NCBI RefSeq assembly: GCF_041260155.1
Contig: NC_091946.1
Location: 19,557,353-19,621,352, forward strand
Direction of reading: 5' to 3'
Length of the DNA stretch: 64,000 nt
From: Ptychodera flava
Lineage: Eukaryota > Hemichordata > Enteropneusta > Ptychoderidae
The notes under the pieces are model-generated. The model searched no databases. It was not told the DNA's origin and saw nothing but the letters and a program-made list of their open reading frames with translations. Position numbers and translations under genes: made by a program. Numbering within the stretch: position 1 is the first letter of the stretch; every line of letters begins with the position of its first letter. Shown here piece after piece: positions 11,441 through 23,324 of this stretch.

Positions 11441-12890
11441 AAAATTATAACTGGCAAAGTTTTAATGGTCTTGGCAAATCTTGTGCTTGCATTGCGAATG
11501 TACGAATTACTTTAAGCAAGCGTCTCTTATGAAGGCGTTGTCAAAGTCCCGAACCATCTTCCAGGCAAACAATAAAAAATTCAATTTTCAGAACGTGGGA
11601 CATGAGCATTATACCACTTTTGGGGACTAAAAATATGCTTCGCCACATTTTATGAACAAAATCGAATTTTCACTTCAAGCGATACTAGAGATACCAATTT
11701 GATCAATGACTACTGTAGGCGACATGTGAAGTTCTCGTAACGTTCCTATCAGCTGCCTATATAAGTTTCTGTATGATTGCACCGCGTCTAAATCAGGAAA
11801 TATGGCGTGTTTTAAAATCTCCCGCCATTCACTCAAAATGCTTATTTAATAGTTCTAACGCAATCGATAACTGCTAAAAATTAACACAATGACGCAAAAA
11901 TATTGCGACGAATTGCTAAGTATATTTATCTCTTTTTTATTCATTGAGGTTGCTCTATCGCTCTCTAGTACTATTTTCATTGACCGTCTAGTTTCTACGC
12001 TTAGAAGTCTTCATCGGTTGATCTACAAGTGCAAAACTATTGTCGACATATTATAAAATAATAGAATCGAAAGAAAATAAAAACAAGTGCTGTATTGACG
12101 CATTCTCTATATCATACAACAAATAAAGGGACAGAGTAAATCTTATTTTAGCTTAATCCTTGAAGTTTGTTTAACATGAAAATATGAAAATTTATTCCTG
12201 CTGTTTTACAACTTGAAACGTTCTGACACTCTGGTCAAGGTAAGCCCTACTATGCGTGAAGCTAGACAAGATTAAAACGTTTAGATTCGGTGTTGTAAAA
12301 TTGAGTTCAGTACTGTACACCTGTTACCACACGGCTGAATATACATTGCTACGTAATGTTTTGGACCACCAATCAAAAGCTCATCAAAATGAGATATCAA
12401 TTGGCAGTGCAATACATATAAATAAGTATAACGGTTTTCATTTATGTTATGGCAGTGTTTACCTGTCATAGTAAACCAAGTTGGAATGGGAGTAGTTCAT
12501 TTGTGCCTATGGGTCACAAGTAAAATGATCGTTTTCATTCAGCGGCGGTATTGCGTCGACATCATTTTATATACTGAGTGCCGTTATGCAGGTACCTCAT
12601 GTATTCTTCAATCAAAACATGGTCAAAAGAGGGAGTTTTAGTTTTTTAGTTAAGTAATAATACATTCATATTTGCTGGTTTATTCTGCTCTCTTTTCTGG
12701 CTTTGAAAAGTAATCAGTGAGATTAGTGTGGCTAAACTGTCTTTCGTTGGCATATGTGAAGCTATCGACTACTGTGCGTTTTTATTACCCCGAAAGTCAC
12801 AGTGGTTTTAGCTTACAAGCGCATCATAATGCTTCCATTGTTGTAAAAGGGTATACAGAGTGCCGCATATGGAAGCTTGTAAAACATTAC
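11440..12890 (-). repeat. 3' flank of CTL-B, paralogous to 4600-5860 and 26690-28200
   Basis: The order of short landmarks (GTGCTTGCATTGCGAAT, AACGTTCCTATCAGCTGCC, the AATAAA, the exon 5 acceptor) is shared with CTL-A and CTL-C. CTL-A lacks about 0.2 kb (matching 11510-11730) that CTL-B and CTL-C retain, so the loss is on the CTL-A side. Confidence 0.75.
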
Positions 12891-13410
12891 CCCTTTTGTT
12901 CACAGATGTATCCTCGTTCTTTATCGCAGGATTCATCATTCCATTTGCCATTGCGGTGATCTCGCATTTCCACACAGTTCTCCTCAGTACCACCATTTGG
13001 TTCATTGTTATTCTAGTTCCTATACCAACTCCAGAAGGAAAGACGCAGTTTTTAAACTATTTTGTTCTTTCATGTAGTAAATTACCATTAAATTGTCAAG
13101 TGCAGGAATTTGGACACTATGATGTTTTATATATCCTTGCTATGATCACTAAAAGCTAAGATGGGGAATAATTACAATCATGTTATTTAAATGGCTGTGT
13201 TTTTTATAAACTTTGGGTAGTTGATACCACTCAAGCATGTGGAAGAGCTAAAATTTTGTAAATATTCAAAAACTGAATCACTCATGAGTTAATAAGTTAA
13301 TAATTTATTGTAGAACTCACCGTAGCACCCAAATCTTATTTCCCAAATGCCTTCAATGCGATTTTCATTCAGTCCAATGCATCCCTGTCCGCCTGCGCGA
13401 TTGATTATGT
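12000..13410 (-). pseudogene. CTL-B: relic of a C-type lectin, 3' half only
   Basis: Three exons can be aligned to CTL-A: exon 3 at 13321-13410, exon 4 at 12891-13030 and exon 5 at about 12000-12022. Exon 3 has WIGL changed to CIGL and one extra base near its end (90 nt against 89), which shifts the frame. Exon 4 has lost its AG acceptor (TAG to TGG) and its conserved NWD Trp is a TAG stop. The rest of exon 4 is almost identical to CTL-A. Exons 1 and 2 were not found, and similarity to CTL-A fades near 13580. It is a recent, partial tandem copy that cannot make a CTLD. The conserved poly(A) hexamer is at 11937-11942. Confidence 0.85.
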
Positions 13411-13904
13411 CTAGCTCGAGATGGAAATGTTATTAGATAAGCGTTGGCTCCCATAAATTATCTTTAAACAGAGAGTAAGTATGGGAAAAACAAGGGATGT
13501 AGATTCATTACGCTACAATAGCACCGGGAGTAAAAGAGACACGGTCGTTCTGAAGTAGGATGCTCGATACTTGTCTTTCTAGCGTAAGTTTTGTGATGGA
13601 ACAATAATACATGTAGCTCCTTCCTAGGTAGTAGCGCCATGAGCCTAGAACTACCTCCGTTGTGGCAAATGTGGGGGAACTTTGATTCGGTCTTGTTTAT
13701 TTCAAAGATACATATTCAGTCCCTCCGAGGACTGTGATGTATACAGGCAGAGTCTATATTCATTTGATTACGTTGCTTTATCGAGAGGAAAGGAAAGACT
13801 AAAAAGCAGTGAGAAGTCAAAAAGCAATCAAATAAAACATTTACTCCAATAAAAGATATCTTTACCCTGGTAACTTGATTTGACGGGTACATGCAAAATT
13901 CAGG

Positions 13905-14052
13905 GGAGAATTCACTGTTTTGCAATTCTCCGCATTCACATTGCCAGTCGGCCATTTGGATGTGTACTTTCACTCCTATAATACTTGCACTTGAATGATC
14001 CCCAATGGCGGACTGGCAACGTGAATGCGGGGGATTATGAATGTTCACCTAA
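13905..14052. mobile_element. Small stem-loop element (MITE-like)
   Basis: Imperfect inverted arms: CCGCATTCACATTGCCAGTC on the left meets GACTGGCAACGTGAATGCGG on the right, around a ~60-bp loop. There is no ORF and I did not identify a target duplication. Confidence 0.6.
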
Positions 14053-15248
14053 ATTCGGCATTTATCAGTCAAATGCAGTTACGAGAGTTAAGTTATGAAC
14101 CTTTATTTTAGTCCGATATTACCTTTAGAGGATGGATGCATATTTTGTTGTTTAAGATTTTTGCCAAATTTATGGATTTTTGGTGTCAAACCTTCCATTT
14201 TTTATACTACTTCCAAGGTTCGGCCTTCGGACTTTAGCTTTAGATCGACTATCCTGGTAACTGTACGAGCATTTGTGGGCCATATATGAGATGATCATCT
14301 GGTATATGGAACTGTCCAAAAAGTGTGCAGAATGTGTCCTATCCGAATCTGCATGAGTTTTTCTTTTAGCCAAGTCACGGAGTCACAGATGCTTCCACAA
14401 ACACTACAGAAAGTGAATCAGCTTTGCAGATGGCTGCAGACATCTCAGTCCACGGGTAAAATTTCAAACAGTTTTGAGGGACTGTGCTTTTTCCATACAA
14501 CCAACCAGTTTTTCATAGGCAGTAGTAAAAGGGGTTGTTACTTCTCACTATGCTTCTCAAAGCGCACTAAGTAGGAAATGTTCGTCTCCATGGTCTAATC
14601 TGTACTTTGACCAAAGTTTGACATTTGTTGTTCGTCGAGTGTTTAAATATTGAGGTACGCAGATCCCCATGTTATAAAGAATACATTCGGATACCAATGC
14701 GAGAAATACCTAAAACGGTGAGGTAGAAAAAAAACATGCCGGCAGAAGCTACCGTCACTGTAGGCTAGAATAATATGCGTATGGTTATTCAAGGAGCCCT
14801 TTTAATAGTTCCATGTAAGTTGTTGATTTTGTAACAGATAGATTGTCTCTGTAGTAACTAATTAAGTTACAGGCCAGAAATATCAACACCATGAAAAGGG
14901 CATAGTGCATTACCACGTTTATTATTTTGAAATGAACAAAATAGTACGGCTATACCAAACTAACGAAGTTGTCTATACTTTTACAGCTACAAGAAAAGAA
15001 GAAAAGAATACAACGTCTAATTTGTGGATAATGTGCGAGGACTTTGGATCGTCGATGTCCACGATGACAATTTTTCGTCGAGCAGGAATTTTCCAGATTT
15101 ATCTGTAATAATAATAAGAAGAAGAATGAGAATAAGAATAATAAGAATAATAATAATGATAAATTAGAGAATTGTGTAGCAGTCATACTCAAAATACCAA
15201 TTGTTATTGTTCGATTTATACACAGCTTCAGCATAATAGTATTCTTTG
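14053..15248. other. Intergenic, nothing recognisable
   Basis: AT-rich single-copy-looking DNA with a short AATAAG/AATAAT-rich tract at about 15108-15160. No exon with a supported splice site and no family match was seen. Confidence 0.4.
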
Positions 15249-15460
15249 AACACGATTGGAACTAATTTGGGATAATTGGATGGTGAAGTAATGTCGATTT
15301 AATCTGCAAATATAGCCTCATCTGCTTTTCTTTTTAAGTTACACACTTGTTTTTATGAGTAATTGGTAATATCGCAATTTTCAGCTATACGGCACCTAAG
15401 ACTTTTGAGAAATTTGAAAAAATAAAGATCCAATTATCCCAAATTAGTTCCAATCGTGTT
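15249..15460. mobile_element. 212-bp MITE with perfect 32-bp inverted repeats
   Basis: Bases 15249-15280 (starting AACACGATTGGAACTAATTT) are the exact reverse complement of 15429-15460, with 148 bp between them. Perfect arms imply a recent insertion or strong constraint. No ORF is present. No clear target site duplication is visible at the arm ends. Confidence 0.75.
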
Positions 15461-16521
15461 TTTGTTAAAGCTAAGAAAAATTGTATCTGTTTTGATGCCC
15501 GAAGTTTCCTTGGTAACCATTTTGGGGTTGGAAGTTATTATTTTTTTCCAAATCCCATGTAAACAGCTTGGATCTCTGCAGGCGTTTTGCTCGCAATGAA
15601 CAAAATTGATATGTTGTCATGTCTCATGTCTCTATTTTTGAGGGTTTGAAATATCATGTTTTCTCATGTGCCATTTAAACACATTGGGTTATCTACAATA
15701 TATGTTTCGATAGAAGAACAAATTTGATGCCAACTCCCACGTCACGTTTCCATGGCAATACATTTTGGGCTGAAATATGAGTTCTCCATATATCGCATTC
15801 AAAACATTTGAAATCGCTTACAAAACTTAACAATAAAGTATCTTTGGATGAAAAAATAACAGCGTTGTCAGCAATGCAGAATAAGGGGACAGACAGGCCA
15901 CATTGGTGAGTTCCAGGACCACTGTGCATGATGCAATGAATATACCAATATCAAATGAATGCAAATTTGTACAACAAGCCAAATGTCGATTATGATCGAC
16001 TGCACACCTCTAAGGTCACACGTAGACATCCACGCCTGTCATGGATACATTAGAATGACATTTGGTGCAATGTACCCCATGCGGACACGCCGGAAAGCAG
16101 CCTCCAACATTTTACAAAGGTCATCATTATTTGATGAACAGTTTCCTCAACAGGTAACTGTGCTAACAAAAATAATTGGCATTCATTTACTTATCCCCAC
16201 AGGCAATGCACCTGTAGCGAGGAAGTCCAACCTGTCCTAGGCTCTCATAGAAGTAAGTAACATCTAAGAACACTGTGCACTGAGTCATGACAATGTGTAA
16301 ACGAATTACTGAGCGTCATCGACTACAGCTGTCACTGGTAGACAGAAATAACCCTCTCCATTTGGGATGTCTGATGTTTGTATAGGTTCAATGGCCGCCA
16401 CGTATGCACACAACGAGAGACAATACAATTGGATTAGACAACCTAGGTACTGCAACATCTTATGCTTCTAATGACAACGCCGTAGACATGGCTAATCATT
16501 CAATTCCTTGTTGGTTCTGAC
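15461..16521. other. Intergenic, no supported gene
   Basis: Short open frames occur on both strands, but none has a recognisable domain or a convincing splice partner. Confidence 0.4.
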
Positions 16522-16690
16522 GTTGATAATCACAATCATACCCATCCATTATCCATCAACACTGGGTCAAAATTTCTAGTACATAGTCAATGGTCCTAAA
16601 ACATAGAAACAAAACACCACAGAACAGACAGCAAAGAAGTGGTACACACAGCAAATCAAATTCGAGAAAATGAGACATTTTTTTCAGATA
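16522..16690 (-). mobile_element. Fossil 3' fragment of the retroelement also found at 23932-25797
   Basis: This matches about 23945-24070 (AATCATACC-CATCC and a stretch ending in ACAGAACAGACAG), the 3' end of the reverse-transcriptase element inserted upstream of CTL-D. Only the terminal piece is present, so it is a broken fossil. Confidence 0.6.
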
Positions 16691-17827
16691 CATAGTTCAT
16701 CATTTCGACTACACGTTTGCTGAAAAAATCGTGTTGAATTCGTGAAATTAGAGTTAACAGTTTTACTTCTGTATACCGGTATATATCATAATGGCATCGA
16801 TGCTTTCAAGCTCAGTGTTAAGGCAACAATAAGTGTATAGTTTTCAAAATAACTAACACGAACCTGGATCCTGCCATGTATAACTACATTCACTAGCTTA
16901 ATGTTCTAAAACTGCAAGCTGTGGACAAATCCTAAAAGAAAGCCTTGGATGTTTCGATTTTCAAAGCCCCTCACAAAGGGACTATCGTAGCTACAGAATC
17001 CTTGCATCATGTTAGAGGAAGTGTGTACACTTTCCGGTGGCCATTATATAAATGTCGTATCTTCACACCTTTTTAATGTATAACAATCAACTTTCTTTGT
17101 CATAACTTTCATCATTTGTAACCCGACTACTAGTCTAGGCATGGGCAATTAGTGATACTCCAGGTCTGTAATGTGTGTTTTTGCATTTTTCTCACAAACC
17201 AACTAATCATATGGATTTCTATAGTGCCAAACTTTAAACCGCAGTAGTGTTCAATGGCGCTTTACAAAGGAAGAGATGTTAAAAACAACTACAATCTTCG
17301 CAGAGATGTTTTGGATCCCTTTCTTAAACTAAACTGCCTATTAAAATGTCGTTATTCCAATCCCTGGAAATTGATTTGGTCGATTAAATTTAGGCGCTTA
17401 AACGTATATTTGCGGTTGCCATTTTCGGTAAAGAATTGATCAATTTTAGGTCGTGCCTTTTTGTGAGAAAGACTGGTATCATTACAAGCTCACACCTACA
17501 GACGACGATATTCGATTGGAGCCACACCTGCGGGACAAATTGCAGACGTACGAATACTCATAGCTCAAAATTAAGTTTTGATGATCACCTGCTCACTCGA
17601 CTATAGTAGACAGTTTAGAAGTAATAGACATTAATTTCATTAGCTACAAGACAGACAACGCTTGCATATACTGCAAGATGCAATTTCATTCCATTGTGTA
17701 CAGAGAGGCATTCAAATAAACGAATTTTGGTATAAAAGTCCAGGACCGACCAAAGATTGGCTGGATGGACAATTTAAAGACGGGCATTTACGTTGATCTA
17801 TATCATTTAAAAGAGGGTCCACCTAGA
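16691..17827. other. Region downstream of CTL-D
   Basis: No gene is seen. It contains a 12-bp palindrome, TATACCGGTATA, near 16772, likely chance. Confidence 0.4.
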
Positions 17828-17833
17828 TTTATT
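17828..17833 (-). promoter_or_regulatory. Poly(A) signal of CTL-D
   Basis: Minus-strand AATAAA 36 nt after the CTL-D stop. The short spacing means CTL-D ends with exon 4, unlike the A/B/C subfamily with its fifth exon. Confidence 0.7.
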
Positions 17834-17868
17834 TACCTGACAAGTCATCGCTATGGTCGTCATATATT

Positions 17869-20800
17869 TCACTTTTTACAGACATAACCGAACCTTTCAC
17901 CGCAGCCGACATCATTCCATTGCCCTCTATGTTTACCCCACATCTCTACACAGTCCTCGTTGCCCTCGTTGTTAGGTTCGCCGGGCATCCAGTTGTAGTA
18001 CGTCACCTGAGAGAAATATGACTGGTATTAATAGAGTTTATCCTGTTGGACAAAGGACATTTTGCCTTTGCAGGCAATGAGTATCAAATGCCTGCAACAG
18101 TAAGGAAGGATGATATTAAACGTGCTGGCCCGATCAACTACAAACAACGAGCCATTGGCTGGTCTTGAAATTCGGTTGGTAGATTAGCAAGGATTTTCTC
18201 ACTATTGTCTTTTCCAATGTAAGGCAAAATGAGCAGATCGCGCGCAGTGTTTATCAAATTGAATTCATTTTCCCTTTGATTTGAGCATCTAGAAGAATTT
18301 TTTCGTAAAGACTTCAGGGTTGATATGGATTTGTAAAGTAGATCTTCCTGAACAGCATTCATGTTAGCGGTAAGAATCCCTTTACGAATTTTTTTGACAC
18401 ATCATCTTTTGTTCAAATTATGAGACAATCATCTGATTCTTTTCTTTTTAAACTGCATTGCGTATTCAGGATTTGGCTGATACGTTCGAAATGGGAATCT
18501 GAGATGTGATATACTTGATATTCATACAAAAATCTACCGCTGCCGAAAACGACGCTGTCCCTCTTCAGATTGTAATTTCTTCTTCAGATTTTAGATTTGA
18601 CCAACAAATTTGACCAAAGCACCCCAGCTTTGAGCTTTGTTCTCAAGATTTGGCCTACGCTTTCAAAATTGTAATTTTCTTCTTCCGATTTCAGCTACGC
18701 TCTGCAGATTTGAACTAGACTTGGCAGATTTGACCTATACTTTCCAGATCTGACCTACGCTCTCCAGGTTTGACCTACGCCATTCAGATTTGACCTATGC
18801 TCTACAGATGGCTTTTTTCTTATAGATTTGAGCTAAGCTCTCCATATTTCAGCTAAGCTATCCATATTTAATCTACGCTCTCAAGATTTGGAGTTACGCA
18901 CCCAAGATTTGAGCTACGCTCTTAAGCTTTTGGGCTACACTCTTCTATTTGACTTACACTCCGCAGAATAAACCTATAATCTTCAGTTTTGAACGGGCGT
19001 AAACTTGGTTCATGCTCATCCTCATTCCCAGCTTCAAGTAAACTTGTAGCTGACAATGAAAATGAAACCACTCAGCGTCAGCTTCAGCGTCGTATCCAAA
19101 CTTTAAGAATGCCGATGAGAATCTACAAGTTGAGGGATGAATTATAAAATTCATCTAAACCTTTCTTTCAGAATTTTCTTGTTGATTTATGAAATAGGTT
19201 TGCAAGTTATGTAACATAAGTATAATATCTCATAGAGCCTAACTTTTGGTAGTGCTTGTAATTTCTAGCTTATGAGCCGTGGCAGTGTTTGTTGGTGTCT
19301 GCGTACCTAATGCGATAAGAAAGTAAAAATGTGTCAAAGTCGCCACCATATGAAAGGGGATATGCAAGCGCTAATTATATACATTAGACAACTTCAGAAA
19401 CCATGAAGAAACCATGTACCTGAATAACTATTATTCACGACTTGAATAGTCGATGTAATTTGGATTTCAAGGTTAACAACAAAAATGCGACAGTCGAACC
19501 TATAGCTAAGAATGTTCTGTAAACAGAATTCATGTAAGAAGTTATCAAACATTATAAAATACAAAAGCCATAGTTTGATTAATATTTAAAGTGATATCAT
19601 TTTTACATTCGCATTTTTACTTATCACTTCATCGGACACAGTCGGGAATAGTCGGATCTGAAGTGGTGAATCTAACGCTGCAGCGTCAAACTCAGAATCA
19701 TTTTCGCCTGACTCCTGAAGCTGGGGATGAAGATGATGATGATGATAAAGATAAAGATGATGACCTTTACTTTACGCTTGTGGGTGGTCCGAAATTCTGG
19801 AGAGCGACGGTCAAATTTGCAGAGCGTAGCTCAAATCTGAACATTGAAATTGCAATTTGAAGAGGGATCGGGTCATTTTCGGCTACGGTAGACGTCACAA
19901 ATAGCTACTACATCAATGCATTCAAGATATTGTCATCCAAGTGTTAAATTGATTCCTTTTTGAAACGTTGCCTTTGATTTGTAAAATGTTCGGTGGCTGT
20001 TTCTGTATTATGCATTGAAGTATTATATGTCATAGAATGTCACAAACCAAACTTAAATTTCTCTCCTACTTTTAACATGATAGACGACACAAGCTATTGA
20101 ATGCGCGATTTAGTTAAACGCCATTTTACTGCATGATTATAGTTACCATAGACATACTACTTCGACTTAAAGCATCGCATTATCATTACAAAACTTGACC
20201 TCCAACACATAATAGTTAGACGGTAAGTTGTAAAGAGGCAAACCCTCGAATCGATGAGCTGATGTCTCTCTTTTATAAAAGCACATTACCTTTGCACCGC
20301 TGTCCCATTTCCAGATGCCTTCGGTCGTCCTGTCATTTAAGCCAATCCACATTCGCGAATGCTCACCTACGGCATCTGAAAAAAGCTCAAATCAACAGAT
20401 CGTAAAAAAACACAAGCAACACGTAGGGAGATACGGGAAACTCAATAGAGGTACAGTTAAGAGATAACACTGTTATCAAACATCGCTCACGACTAATCAA
20501 GAACAATACAAGCTAATATATTGATGGCTCTAAGATGATACATCTGTATGTATTGTTCGAGGGCTAAATTTGAATTAATGTTTTTCCACGTTTCATTAGA
20601 ACAATAATGACAGTAACACTTAAAATACAGTACACAACATTTTTCCATGTCAAAAGCCGAACACGAAAACGAAAATTCCCCTACTTTTCTCTTATACGCA
20701 TCACTTGCATAGAATTTTACTTAAAATTACAATTACCCAAATGAGCTTAGGGTTCTCCTTACCTCGAACGAATGCGTCTTCTAAGGCATCATTAATGGTA

Positions 20801-21438
20801 GCGAGCTGTCCTCCGTGAGTTCGGCATTTTGTTCTAGCTTCATACCACGTATACCTGTGGCTGGAGTAGAAGAAGTAACAATTTCTCCGACAAGTGGAAG
20901 TTCCATGGTAGATGCATCGCCACTGGGAACCTTGAGTAAGAGTTGGACACCAAGAAGAAGGTTCGTCTTTTACTTCATTCCTCTCGTTAATAAGAGAGTT
21001 TTAGCCAGAAATAATGTGTTTGTGTTTTATGACGGGAAAATGCGACAAAATCGATGTTTCAGTGAAAATCGTCCGACAATCATGAAATACATCCAATTTC
21101 CGTTGGAGCTTTTCTTCAAGCAAACAAATATTTCTAAAAGTAATTTAGCTTTTGTTATATATGCATTTTCGTACAGTGATCCTAAGTTTCCTCCATTAAA
21201 ATATGACAGAATAAAACTCACTCTTCATAGACGCCATCGTCTCAAAAGCCGCTTTACCCTCACTAAGTACATCAACCTCTTCTCTGTCAGGGGTTTTCAC
21301 GTAGATTTGATCCCCATTGCCGGAATGGCCGTTGTCATCTGCGAAAGATTTTACTCCGCCGAGAAGACAGCTGACGACACAGAAAAAAGTTACAAGAGCA
21401 AGAGACTTTCTTACATTTAAGAACAGACGTTGCACCAT
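17869..21438 (-). CDS. CTL-D: secreted C-type lectin, intact
   Basis: Minus-strand exons 21222-21438, 20763-20930, 20290-20375 and 17869-18006 give 202 residues, with phases 1, 1, 0 and canonical GT-AG sites. Exon 1 is a signal peptide (SLALVTFFCVVSCLLGG) and a polar, acidic linker. Exon 2 holds WRCIYHGTSTCRRNCYFFY and ARTKCRTHGGQLATINDA. Exon 3 holds MWIGLNDRTTEGIWKWDSG. Exon 4 holds VTYYNWMPGEPNNEG, DCVEMWG, GQWND and YVCKK, then TGA. EPN and WND predict mannose-type Ca2+-dependent binding. The CTLD has seven cysteines, one more than the usual six, so one may be free or make an inter-chain bond. The ATG at 21438 is chosen because the related CTL-E starts with the same MV residues; 21459 and 21495 are alternatives. 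Confidence 0.92.
18534..19895. mobile_element. Foldback-type element with 20-bp subterminal repeats, in CTL-D intron 3
   Basis: The left end (CTACCGCTGCCGAAAACGAC, then CCTCTTCAGATTG) is matched in inverted orientation by the right end at about 19830-19895. Inside the left arm, about 18590-18960 is a degenerate tandem array of ~20-bp units with the core CAGATTTGACCT. A few inverted units lie on the right near 19790-19850. Inverted arms filled with short direct repeats are typical of foldback DNA elements. I saw no transposase. The GATGAT run (19730-19765) is simple sequence. Confidence 0.6.
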
Positions 21439-22889
21439 TTTGAAGACCTGGAGGAACATAGATTGTTCAATGGTGTAATATTCCTGCTTCAACACTGACG
21501 CCGTGTAGGCTTATATGTATTGTGAGAAGTCACCGTATGTTCCCGTTTGAATCGCTCCAATGGAGCATAATTAATTTCGCAATTGAATTAAGGTGCATGT
21601 AAATGTTTGTTTCAGCGGGTAAGATTCTTTGAAAATGGAATGAAAATGACATAAATCGGCATGATAGCTTTAATTCGTATATATTTATTGTGGCGATATT
21701 TCAGCCAAACTCTACTCATATTTGTGACATAGTAAAAATCTTGAAGTTACCTAGCAATGGAAAGATGGTTTGGTCGTTTATATAGTTTACCTAATATTTG
21801 GTGCCAGCGGTTTGTGACAAGTGACAAATACGACACCAATCGAGTCAACTTTTCCATCGTGTTGGTGATTAACTATTATTTGAATATTAAAATGCATACA
21901 CTGTGCATTTTAATTTAACAATTTTCTAATAAGTTTGTGAATATTGTTATGTGTGTTTAGTGCAGTGTCGCCCAACTCCTTTGGCTTTGATGTAGAAACA
22001 CAAGCTATCAGGTCATTGCTTTTTCAATATTTCACAAATGACTCGGTACAAGAAGTCATTAAGAAAAAATATTCAGGAGCTGATGTCATTACGATAGATT
22101 CCAAGATAACAAGCAACATTATTTCTCTCAATGCTAAAGAGCCTGCAGAAATGACTACTAAGCAGCTTTTCTCAGTGACTGTGATAAATGCAGCATCGTT
22201 CATCTTTATTGTTATTTCTTTCAGTGATACATCCAGTGATTTTTGAAGAAACAGTTCCGTGAACGCCTAAACGATCTTAATCAATATCTTTTAAGGTTGA
22301 AATTTGTCATAAAGCAATGTGACTTACACAAAAATCACAGGGTATGCTGTTTTTCCTTGAGATTTTACCACAAAGAGTATGATGGTAAAACAATTGTTTC
22401 TTCTTCACACACCATTTGCTAAAAAATACAAAATTCTTGCGAAAAGGACAACATTCTTATTTAGTCATCCTCTAATTTAAACTGCATGTTGACCTATTTG
22501 TCAAAGAGGTCGGCTTTATTTAGAACACAGAGTGCGCCTCAGGGACGGTTAACGAACAGTTAAATATTAGCAATGCTAAAACATTTTCAACCTCTCTTAC
22601 AGTCATAAATATCAGTCGGTGTTGACTTTATTTTAGCAGTGTGATTGTAAAACAAACGTCTCCAACGATTTCGATCACGTGAATTGTAAACTGTAATTAA
22701 CAATCGCTGAATAGTTTTTATTTCAAGAATTATAGCACTTCACAGTATGCAAACGTTTACTGCGTGACTAGGTGATGCGGCGAAAAAAAGAATTGCGAAA
22801 TACCGCTTTGTCATCGAAATTTGTCTTCACTCAGTTTAACGTGTACAAAAACAAATGACATAAGAAGAAAGACACAATTTTTGACATTT
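21439..22889. other. Upstream region of CTL-D
   Basis: About 1.4 kb without a supported gene. An open frame at 21944-22246 on the plus strand has no recognisable domain and no splice support, and is treated as chance. Confidence 0.4.
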
Positions 22890-23143
22890 AAGCCATCGTA
22901 TTTTAACATCGTAGACAGATGTGTGTACAAGTCACATAATTAGATGCTTCAGGACTGTATTCATTAACCTGAATTATATTCACGTTTCCGTTGAATTTTC
23001 ATTCTTGTTGTACCGGTTTTACTAGTTGTACTAGTTTTAGGGCTTTTTAGAGATTTAAAATTAAAATGTCACTCAGGAGAATAGAATATGTCCACAGAAA
23101 CATGTTTTATTCATGACCAATCTTCCTAGCCAATGTATGTGAA

Positions 23144-23324
23144 CTGCCCTCAGGGCGGACATACATTTTCTAAGCTCACACATCATTGCATAATTGTATA
23201 TCTACAAATCTGCCCTGAGGGCAGTATAATAATCAGAGCTGCCCTTAGGGCAGACATACATTTCCTATCCTATCTGCCAATCTGCCCTTAAGGAAGCAAT
23301 ATATCTGAGCTGTCCTCAGGGCAG
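23144..23324. promoter_or_regulatory. Cluster of five AP-2-like palindromes
   Basis: Fifteen-base sites of the form CTGCCCTNAGGGCAG lie at 23144, 23210, 23239, 23282 and 23310. The second and third are perfect palindromes and the others carry one to three changes. GCCNNNGGC-type palindromes are the known preference of TFAP2 proteins. The cluster is 1.7-1.9 kb upstream of the CTL-D start. It may be an enhancer-like cluster or merely a short tandem repeat, because the sequence between sites (GACATACATTTCCT) is also repeated. Confidence 0.5.

Noticed and set aside
18590-18960. Possible CRISPR-like array of short repeats
   Set aside because: The units are contiguous and degenerate without unique spacers, in an animal intron: a minisatellite.
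20815-21420. 201-residue plus-strand open frame
   Set aside because: It lies antisense to exons 1 and 2 of CTL-D, whose minus-strand frames carry a signal peptide and CTLD motifs with correct splice sites.
21944-22246. 100-residue plus-strand frame upstream of CTL-D
   Set aside because: No domain, no splice support, and no partner in the duplicated CTL-A upstream block.
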